Shown here piece after piece: positions 58,481-64,000 of a stretch of DNA of 64,000 bases (position 1 is the stretch's first letter; each line of letters starts with the position of its first letter). Made by a program: the position numbers and the translations under genes. This DNA comes from Deltaproteobacteria bacterium. GTDB lineage: Bacteria > Myxococcota_A > Polyangia > Polyangiales > Polyangiaceae. The notes under the pieces were generated by a model. It was not told the DNA's origin, ran no database searches, and saw only the letters and a program-made list of their open reading frames with translations. The stretch covers positions 124,001-188,000 of the forward strand of contig JACRCQ010000042.1 of assembly GCA_016218915.1 (NCBI GenBank), written 5' to 3'.

Positions 58481-59419
58481 TCACCCCCCGGCCATCTTCT
58501 GGGCTTCTGCGGCGAAGTCGTCGACCTTCTTGGCCAGACCTTCGCCGCGCTCGTAGCGCACGAAGCGCACGAGCTTGATGTTGCCGCCCGCGGCCTTGGA
58601 GGCCTCGGCGCGCCGCATCTCGACGGTCTTCTGGCTCTCCTGGACGGAGTCCTGATCGACGAGGCAGATCTCGGAGTACCACTTGTTGACCTTGCCCTCG
58701 ATGATCTTGGGCCACGCGGCTTCAGGCTTGGGCTTGGGATCTTCTTTGAGCTGGGCTGCGTAGATCTCGCGCTGCTTCGCGAGGTCGGCCTCGGGCACCT
58801 GGGTGCGGTCGAGGTACAGCGGGCTCATGGCCGCTGCCTGCATCGCCGTGTCGTCGATGAACTTGAGGAACGCCTCGTGCTTCGCAACCTCCGGCGTCTC
58901 GGCCGATGCCTCGAGCAGCACGCCGATCTTGCCGTTCATGTGGCGATATGCATGGACTGCGCCGGCTCCGGAGCCGAGGTTGACCCGCGCGAACCGACGG
59001 GCGTCGATCTTCTCGCCGATCGTCGCGATCAGCTCGTCGCGCACCTGTGCAACGGTCTTGTCGCTGCCCGGGTACTTCGCCGCTGTCAGATCATCGCCGT
59101 CCTTGGCGTTCTTCGCCACTTCGAGCACGGCGTCGACGAACGCAGCGAACTTGTCGTTGCGCGCAGCAAAGTCGGTCTGGATGTTGACTTCGATCATCAC
59201 GCCGTACTTGGCATCCGGAGAGATCCAGGTGCGGATGTCGCCTTCGGTCGCGACGGCGCCGGCGCGCTTGGCTGTCTTGGCCAGGCCTTTCTTGAGGATG
59301 ATCTCGACAGCCTTGTCCATGTCGCCCTCGGCCTCGACCAATGCGTTCTTGCAGTCGGACATGCCGGCCTGGGTGCGCTCACGAAGCTCCTTGACGAGCT
59401 GGGCTGTGATTTGTGCCAT
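58481..59419 (-). CDS. tsf: Translation elongation factor Ts
   Basis: 312 residues. UBA-like N-terminus (AQITAQLVKELRERTQAGMS, DCKNALVEAEGDMDKAVEIL-type segment) followed by the EF-Tu-contacting TDF-x-ARN motif (VNIQTDFAARNDKF). The dimerisation and C-terminal parts follow (GAVHAYRHMNGKIGVLLEAS; SEICLVDQDSVQESQKTVE). It exchanges GDP for GTP on EF-Tu. Second gene after rpsB, 134 bases downstream, the normal order. Immediately followed by the polysaccharide deacetylase gene, where many bacteria have pyrH. Confidence 0.97.
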   Translation of the reverse strand: MAQITAQLVKELRERTQAGMSDCKNALVEAEGDMDKAVEIILKKGLAKTAKRAGAVATEGDIRTWISPDAKYGVMIEVNIQTDFAARNDKFAAFVDAVLEVAKNAKDGDDLTAAKYPGSDKTVAQVRDELIATIGEKIDARRFARVNLGSGAGAVHAYRHMNGKIGVLLEASAETPEVAKHEAFLKFIDDTAMQAAAMSPLYLDRTQVPEADLAKQREIYAAQLKEDPKPKPEAAWPKIIEGKVNKWYSEICLVDQDSVQESQKTVEMRRAEASKAAGGNIKLVRFVRYERGEGLAKKVDDFAAEAQKMAGG

Positions 59420-59553
59420 GGAAAGGGACTCCTTGTATCAAGCGGCACGCAGTGCCGCACAGTCTTCAATCAGCGGATGGGGAGGCAGCCGGTGCTGAGC
59501 ACGGGCTGCACTCGTTGTCGGGGCTCAGGACCGCAATCGCTGCGATCGTTGCG

Positions 59554-60477
59554 TCAGCTCGGCTGTCCCTGCTGCGGACCGCCACGGCCACCGCCACGCT
59601 GGGGACGGCCACGGTAGACTTCCTGGGTGCGGGGACGATTCGGCTGCTGCTGCTGGGGCTGCGCGTTCGGATCAGCGCCCGCCTGCGGAGCATTGTCCCG
59701 AGCCGTCATCGTGTCCTTGCGACGCTGCGCGCCTTCCTGGCACGCGTCCGCGATGCGGCCGGCGATCAGCTTGATCGAACGGATCGCGTCGTCGTTGCCA
59801 GGGATCACGAAGTCGATCTCGTCCGGATCGCAGTTGGTATCGGTGATCGCCACGACCGGGATGCCGATCTTGCGGGCTTCGTGCACGGCGATCTTCTCTT
59901 GCGCCGGATCCACGATGAACACCACGCCAGGCACGCCGCCCATGTTCTTGAGACCGCCGAGGTACTTCTCGAGGCGGGCGCGCTCCTTCTCGAGACGGAT
60001 GACTTCCTTCTTCGGAAGCTGCTCGTAGGTGCCGTCCTCCTGCATGCGCTCGAGGGACCGGAGACGATCCAGACCCTGCTTGATCGTGCGGAAGTTGGTG
60101 AGGGTGCCGCCGAGCCAACGGTTGTTCACGAAGAACATGCCGGCGCGAAGGGCTTCTTCCTGCACGATCTCCTGGGCCTGACGCTTGGTGCCCACGAACA
60201 GGACGTTGCCGCCGCGGCCCACGGCCTCGAGGACGAACTCGAAGGCCTTGTTGAACAGCTTCGCCGTCTGATCGAGGTCGATGATGTGCGTGCCGTTGCG
60301 CGAGCCGTAGATGTACTGGCGCATCTTCGGGTTCCAGCGCTTGGTCTGGTGACCGAAGTGGACGCCCGCTTCGAGCAGCGCGCGCACCGACAGGGCCGGC
60401 TGCCCTGGGATCCGCGGCGCCATCATCGCCATCTCGTTGTTGGTGGTGGTGTCGACCTGCTGTTGCTCTTCTGCCAT
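59554..60477 (-). CDS. rpsB: 30S ribosomal protein S2 with Q/R/G-rich tail
   Basis: 307 residues. S2 core from about 28 to 255: LLEAGVHFGHQTKRWNPKM, YIYGSRNGTHIIDLDQTAKL, VLFVGTKRQAQEIVQEEA, NNRWLGGTLTNFRTIK, MGGVPGVVFIVDPAQEK, IPVVAITDTNCDPDEIDFVI and GNDDAIRSIKLIAGRIADA. An extra C-terminal tail of about 50 residues is rich in Gln, Pro, Arg and Gly (ending RGGGRGGPQQG), longer than E. coli S2 and disordered. The ATG gives MAEEQQQVDTTT; longer in-frame starts are possible but would include the promoter and leader. See the leader hairpin and promoter upstream. Confidence 0.97.
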   Translation of the reverse strand: MAEEQQQVDTTTNNEMAMMAPRIPGQPALSVRALLEAGVHFGHQTKRWNPKMRQYIYGSRNGTHIIDLDQTAKLFNKAFEFVLEAVGRGGNVLFVGTKRQAQEIVQEEALRAGMFFVNNRWLGGTLTNFRTIKQGLDRLRSLERMQEDGTYEQLPKKEVIRLEKERARLEKYLGGLKNMGGVPGVVFIVDPAQEKIAVHEARKIGIPVVAITDTNCDPDEIDFVIPGNDDAIRSIKLIAGRIADACQEGAQRRKDTMTARDNAPQAGADPNAQPQQQQPNRPRTQEVYRGRPQRGGGRGGPQQGQPS

Positions 60478-60582
60478 CGCGCGCTCCTTGCCGGTTTTTC
60501 CTCCGTCCCGCCTCGTGGTGACCCGACTTTGTCGGGCACCGGACCACGCAGGTGCGCTTCCGGGACGTGTGTCGTTGGTTGC

Positions 60583-60605
60583 GCGCCGGACTTGGGGTCC
60601 GGCGC
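60583..60605 (-). promoter_or_regulatory. Leader hairpin upstream of rpsB
   Basis: GCGCCGGAC (60583-60591) and GTCCGGCGC (60597-60605) form a perfect 9-bp stem with a five-base loop in the predicted rpsB 5' leader, just after the inferred start site. Known biology: S2 represses its own rpsB-tsf mRNA through leader structures in other bacteria. That this hairpin is such a site is inference. Confidence 0.4.
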
Positions 60606-60616
60606 AAGGGGGACGT

Positions 60617-60644
60617 AGGCTATCTCTCGCCCAGGTCAAGTCAA
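60617..60644 (-). promoter_or_regulatory. Sigma70-type promoter for rpsB-tsf
   Basis: On the minus strand TTGACT (-35) is followed after 16 bases by TAGCCT (-10). The predicted leader to the rpsB ATG is about 130 bases. Confidence 0.45.
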
Positions 60645-60690
60645 GGGATTCTTGGGAAAAGACTGCCCGCTGGCGTTTTCAATCCGTGCC

Positions 60691-60719
60691 TTGCCTACAT
60701 TGTAGGTTTGCAGTATCCC
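60691..60719 (+). promoter_or_regulatory. Promoter with overlapping palindrome for the collagen-like lipoprotein
   Basis: TTGCCT (-35, 60691-60696) and TATCCC (-10-like, 60714-60719) are 17 bases apart. The perfect palindrome CCTACA-T-TGTAGG (60694-60706) overlaps the -35 and spacer, as an operator would. Confidence 0.4.
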
Positions 60720-60784
60720 TTGGTTGCAGGAGCGGCCCTACCGCTCCCCATCATCGACCGGTCATCGAACGAAGGAGCAACTCA

Positions 60785-62272
60785 ATGCGTCGAACCTCGT
60801 CCCTTTATTTGCTTGCTTGCCTCACTGTCCCCGCTGCGATCTGGATCGGCTGCTCTGGCAGCGACGGCGCCCCGGGCGCGCCCGGCGCCAACGGCAGCGT
60901 CGGCCCCGCCGGCTCCGCTGGCCCGGCCGGCTCCTCGGCCACCGCCAACCCCAGCATCAGCGCCATCGTCCCGTCCTCCGCGTTCCTCGGCCGCACCATC
61001 GACGTCGTCATCGCCGGCAACGGTACCACCTTCGATGCCAAGACCGACAAGACCACGGTCAAGTTCGGCGACGACGTCACCGTGAACAACGTAACGGTTG
61101 CAAGCCCCACTGCCCTGCTCGTGAACATCACAGTCGGCAACACCAAGGTCGGCCCGCTCGACGTCACCGTCGGCACGCTCACCTACAAGCAGGCCTTCAC
61201 CACCAAGCCGTCGACCACCTTGAAGGTCCAGGGCAAGGCCGCGCAGGGCTCGATTGCGATCCTCACCGGCCAGCAGCTCGACTTCACCACGCCCTACGAC
61301 ACCACCTCGACCGGCGACGGATTCTTCACGCCCCTCGAGTTCACCAACATCCAGGTCTCGTCCGTTCCGGGCGTCGCCTTCCAGATCAGCAACGTCGCCT
61401 CCTACGGGATCGACCTGATCGCTCTGTTCGACGTGCAAGCCGCTGCTGGCGCCAAGGACCTCGACATCCTGAGCGGGCCTGCGGGCGGAACGCAGATCCA
61501 CAATCCGATTCCGGGCGGCATGACGATCGAAGCGCGCACGGCCACGGACCTCGTCTCCGGCACGCCGGCCACTGCCACGGTCGAGAACGCGTTCGATTCC
61601 TACCTCTACAAGTTCACGCCGGCGGCTGGGTTCCAGGTGATCGAGCTCGACGCCAAGGCCGCGGGGACCGGAGCAACCCCCGGCTTCGTGCTCATGCCCG
61701 GCAGCGGTCAGTTCGCCGACATGATCTCTCCGGCCATCGCAGCGAGCCGCATCCTCAAGACCGACAAGGCTGACCCGTACTACCTGGTCTTCTGGGACAA
61801 CTCCGGGACCTTCGGCTACGACTTCACGCTCAACGCCGTGTCCACGGTTCCGACCAAGGTTACGGAAGTCACCACGGACAACGAGACCTCGGGCAATGCC
61901 CAGGCGGTCGCTGCCATGCCGTTCCTGATCGAAGCCGGCGAGTTCAAGGCCCCGACCTCCGCCATGACGGCCGAGGACGACGTCGACTGGTACAAGTTCA
62001 CGGCCACGGGCGCGGACGTAGGCAAGAAGGTCCGCGTGCGCACCTTCGCAGGCACTGCGGCCGACGCGCAGACCGACACGGTGGTCGAAGTCTTCGGCTC
62101 TGACGGAACGACTTCGATGGGTGGCGAGAGCTCGGACGCCGACTACCACGAGAACTTCACCTCCACGGCGATCGCCGCTGCCGGCGACATCTACGTGAAG
62201 ATCTCTGCGTCCCACGCCGGCTACTTCTCGGCGAGCGCCACCAAGTTCGACGCCCTCGTCTCCCTCAAGTAG
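60785..62272 (+). CDS. Lipoprotein with collagen-like stalk and beta-sandwich domains
   Basis: 495 residues, ATG preceded by GAAGGAG. Lipoprotein signal ends IGC. A short collagen-like Gly-x-y run (GAPGAPGANGSVGPAGSAGP) precedes an IPT/TIG-like domain (SISAIVPSSAFLGRTIDVVI, TTVKFGDDVTVNNVTV, LLVNITVG). Two later domains look like PPC-type (bacterial pre-peptidase C-terminal) sandwiches: AFDSYLYKFTPAAGFQVIEL with YYLVFWDNSGTFGYDFTL, and VDWYKFTATGADVGKKVRVR with GDIYVKISASHAGYFS. Such proteins are surface or matrix components; function unknown. Convergent with thiC. Confidence 0.87.
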   Translation: MRRTSSLYLLACLTVPAAIWIGCSGSDGAPGAPGANGSVGPAGSAGPAGSSATANPSISAIVPSSAFLGRTIDVVIAGNGTTFDAKTDKTTVKFGDDVTVNNVTVASPTALLVNITVGNTKVGPLDVTVGTLTYKQAFTTKPSTTLKVQGKAAQGSIAILTGQQLDFTTPYDTTSTGDGFFTPLEFTNIQVSSVPGVAFQISNVASYGIDLIALFDVQAAAGAKDLDILSGPAGGTQIHNPIPGGMTIEARTATDLVSGTPATATVENAFDSYLYKFTPAAGFQVIELDAKAAGTGATPGFVLMPGSGQFADMISPAIAASRILKTDKADPYYLVFWDNSGTFGYDFTLNAVSTVPTKVTEVTTDNETSGNAQAVAAMPFLIEAGEFKAPTSAMTAEDDVDWYKFTATGADVGKKVRVRTFAGTAADAQTDTVVEVFGSDGTTSMGGESSDADYHENFTSTAIAAAGDIYVKISASHAGYFSASATKFDALVSLK

Positions 62273-62291
62273 GCGCAGCACCCCCTGGGCC

Positions 62292-62314
62292 ACGGCCACG
62301 CCTCGCGTGGCCGT
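62292..62314. terminator. Perfect 10-bp hairpin between convergent genes
   Basis: ACGGCCACGC (62292-62301), loop CTC, GCGTGGCCGT (62305-62314). It lies 19 bases after the lipoprotein stop and 14 bases after the thiC stop on the other strand. A bidirectional terminator lacking a long U-run. Confidence 0.6.
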
Positions 62315-62328
62315 TCCGCCCCCCTCCC

Positions 62329-63654
62329 CTACGCCTTGTCCAGCTGACGATTCACCTTCATCGCGCAGAAGCGCGGCCCGCACATCGAGCAGTAGTCTGC
62401 CGATAAGCTGCACTGCTCGGTCGACGCCTCCCCGTGCATCCTGCGGGCAGTCTGCGGATCGAGCGCCAGCTCGAACTGCTTGTTCCAGTCGAACGCGAAG
62501 CGCGCCTTGGACATGGCGTCATCACGATCGCGGGCACCCGGACGCTTTCTTGCGATGTCCGCAGCGTGCGCAGCGATCTTGTGCGCAATGATCCCTGCGC
62601 GAACATCCTCGAGATCCGGCAGCCCCAGGTGCTCCTTCGGAGTTACGTAACAGATCATCGAAGCGCCCGCGAACGCCGCCATGGTCCCGCCGATCGCGCT
62701 CGTGATGTGATCGTAGCCAGCCCCGATATCGGTCACCAACGGCCCGAGCACGTAGAACGGCGCACCGTCGCACTCCTCGATCTGACGCTTCACGTTCATC
62801 TCGATCTGGTCAAAAGGCACATGTCCCGGCCCTTCGATCATGATCTGGACGTCCTTGGCCCACGCCCGTCGCGCAAGGTCCCCGAGCACCTTGAGCTCGG
62901 CAAATTGGGCGTCGTCCGACGCATCGTGCAGGCTGCCTGGCCGCAGGCCGTCACCCGCGGACAGGGTCACGTCGTACTTCGCGCAGATCGCCAGCACGTC
63001 GTCCCAGCGCGTGAACAGCGGGTTCTGCTGGTCGTGCTCGAGCATCCACTGCGCCATGATCGCGCCGCCCCGCGAAACGATGCCGGTCAGCCTCTTCTTC
63101 GCCATGGGAAGGTGCTCTCGCAGCAGCCCGCAGTGCAGGGTCATGTAGTCCACTCCCTGCTGCGCCTGATGCTCGATCAACCCGAGGATGTCGTCCGCCG
63201 ATAGCTCCTGGACCGACTCCACGCTCTCGAGCGCCTGGTAGATCGGGACCGTGCCCAGGGGCACAGGAGAGGCCGCGATGATCGCGCATCGGATCTTGTC
63301 GATGTCTCCGCCTGTCGACAGATCCATCACCGTGTCCGCCCCGCACTCGATCGACACCCGGAGCTTCTCGAGCTCGGTCTTCTCGTCGCCGTGCACCTGG
63401 CTGTTGCCGATGTTCGCGTTGATCTTGCACCGCAACGCCATGCCGATTCCCACCGGCTCGAGCTGCACATGATGGATGTTGGCAGGAATGACCAGGCGTC
63501 CGCGCGCAAGCTCGCTTCGCACCACCTCGGGTTCGAGCTGCTCGAGCTCGGCGACCCGTGCAATCTCCTCGGTAACGACGCCCTTGCGCGCGTAGTGCAT
63601 CTGGGTTCGGTTCGGATCGCCCAGGCGGCGTTCGATCGCTGCGGCTCGGTTCAT
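62329..63654 (-). CDS. thiC: Phosphomethylpyrimidine synthase ThiC
   Basis: 441 residues. Converts aminoimidazole ribotide to hydroxymethylpyrimidine phosphate in thiamine synthesis, using SAM and a 4Fe-4S cluster. Family signatures: GIGMALRCKINANIGNS, ADTVMDLSTGGDI, VPIYQALE, YMTLHCGL, SRGGAIMAQWML, LSAGDGLRPGSLHDA, MIEGPGHVPFDQIEMNVKRQ, PFYVLGPLVTDIGAGYDHIT and the C-terminal cluster motif CSMCGPRFC (C-x2-C-x4-C). Length fits the shorter bacterial form. Start ATG (MNRAAAIERR) has GAGGT upstream. The upstream gene is GtrA-like, 73 bases away; no TPP riboswitch is visible in that gap. Confidence 0.97.
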   Translation of the reverse strand: MNRAAAIERRLGDPNRTQMHYARKGVVTEEIARVAELEQLEPEVVRSELARGRLVIPANIHHVQLEPVGIGMALRCKINANIGNSQVHGDEKTELEKLRVSIECGADTVMDLSTGGDIDKIRCAIIAASPVPLGTVPIYQALESVESVQELSADDILGLIEHQAQQGVDYMTLHCGLLREHLPMAKKRLTGIVSRGGAIMAQWMLEHDQQNPLFTRWDDVLAICAKYDVTLSAGDGLRPGSLHDASDDAQFAELKVLGDLARRAWAKDVQIMIEGPGHVPFDQIEMNVKRQIEECDGAPFYVLGPLVTDIGAGYDHITSAIGGTMAAFAGASMICYVTPKEHLGLPDLEDVRAGIIAHKIAAHAADIARKRPGARDRDDAMSKARFAFDWNKQFELALDPQTARRMHGEASTEQCSLSADYCSMCGPRFCAMKVNRQLDKA

Positions 63655-63727
63655 GGCTACCTCGTGGGATGCGTGCACGTCCTTCTACGGCCCGGCTCTG
63701 ATCCGGGCAAGGGCGCAGCGTCATTCT

Positions 63728-64000
63728 TCACGGCTTGCGGTCACCCCGCTTGCCGAACACCACAAAGCGATGCATCGGGTAGCTCACCAGCAGCCAGGCC
63801 ACGACCTTGGCCGGCAGCCACGCGATCCGCTCGTTGATGTGGATGACTTCGATAAGGAGCATCAGGCAAAGCTGCAGCCCGACATAGGTCGCCCCGGAAG
63901 CGACCGCATACTGCGCTGCCTGCATCCGCAGGCTCTTGGCGGTGGGCGGGAAGGCCCACACCCGGTTGATCGTGAAGTTGGTGACCGCACCGAGCAGCGC
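63728..64000 (-). CDS. GtrA-family membrane protein, 5' end cut by window edge
   Basis: 90 codons of the C-terminal part are visible. LLGAVTNFTINRVWAFPP, AAQYAVASGATYVGLQLCLM and AWLPAKVVAWLLVSYPMHRF followed by VVFGKRGDRKP match the GtrA family: four-helix membrane proteins involved in moving prenyl-linked sugars. Members are often partnered with a DPM1-like glycosyltransferase, expected beyond the edge. It ends 73 bases before thiC. Confidence 0.88.
   Translation of the reverse strand, partial: ALLGAVTNFTINRVWAFPPTAKSLRMQAAQYAVASGATYVGLQLCLMLLIEVIHINERIAWLPAKVVAWLLVSYPMHRFVVFGKRGDRKP

Larger units (their letters stand above)
60478..60784. other. Divergent 307-bp control region of rpsB-tsf and the collagen-like lipoprotein
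   Basis: Contains, toward rpsB, a likely promoter (60617-60644) and a 9-bp leader hairpin (60583-60605). Toward the lipoprotein gene it has a promoter with an overlapping palindrome (60691-60719). No gene is visible. Confidence 0.6.

Noticed and set aside
63655..63727. TPP riboswitch before thiC
   Set aside because: Too short and missing the conserved thi-box elements; only a short GC hairpin is present.
1..64000. A genomic island, prophage or biosynthetic cluster
   Set aside because: No integrase, transposase, tRNA junction, PKS/NRPS module or clear drop in GC is visible; the gene mix looks like ordinary chromosome.

Overview
The window is high-GC DNA with the look of a myxobacterium (Myxococcota, most likely Polyangiales). 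This is an inference from gene content: three Ser/Thr protein kinases, two FHA proteins, an FHA-sigma54 activator, type IV pilus ATPases, an AgmX/PglI-type tail protein, and a very high density of lipoproteins, several with Gly/Ala/Ser-rich stalks or Cys-rich repeat arrays. I find 49 protein genes, two of them cut by the window edges. I see no rRNA, tRNA, CRISPR array, insertion sequence or phage gene.

Layout. 1-3534 (minus): a lipoprotein gene overlapping a B12-type radical SAM gene, followed three bases later by a second radical SAM gene that runs off the left edge. 3739-5214 (plus): a DsrE-like protein and a CoA-ester lyase. 5245-11620 (minus): alpha/beta hydrolase, a VOC protein with a histone-H1-like tail, a 1254-residue Cys-rich lipoprotein and an acyl-CoA dehydrogenase. 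11769-16787: cell-envelope and small-metabolism genes, including a beta-lactamase-fold/NamZ (DUF1343) fusion. 16797-22229: pilB-pilT (minus) diverging from an FHA-kinase pair (plus). 22641-26917 (plus): a tight four-gene operon of kinase, membrane-anchored secreted protein, lipoprotein and EAL phosphodiesterase. 26939-44965: mostly secreted or lipidated proteins, a second giant Cys-rich lipoprotein (1439 aa) and an 1821-residue TPR protein. 45180-48710: FHA-sigma54 activator, a lone receiver domain and a kinase with six N-terminal membrane helices. 48774-56200: further secreted proteins, a PF09826 beta-propeller and a metzincin. 55511-60477 (minus): rpsB-tsf followed not by pyrH but by a polysaccharide deacetylase, a glycosyltransferase and an SRPBCC-like lipoprotein. 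60785-64000: a collagen-stalk lipoprotein, thiC and a GtrA-family gene cut by the right edge.

Themes. Much of the window concerns the cell surface (about 18 predicted lipoproteins) and signalling by phospho-Ser/Thr, FHA and c-di-GMP. The most specific regulatory signal is between 44965 and 45180. A near-consensus sigma54 promoter faces an outer-membrane-type gene, two copies of TGATGC-N6-GCATCA lie about 75 and 150 bases upstream of it, and the divergent gene encodes an FHA-sigma54 activator. Two intergenic regions with nested inverted repeats (22319-22533 and 28394-28580) are the best candidates for undescribed small elements or structured RNAs.
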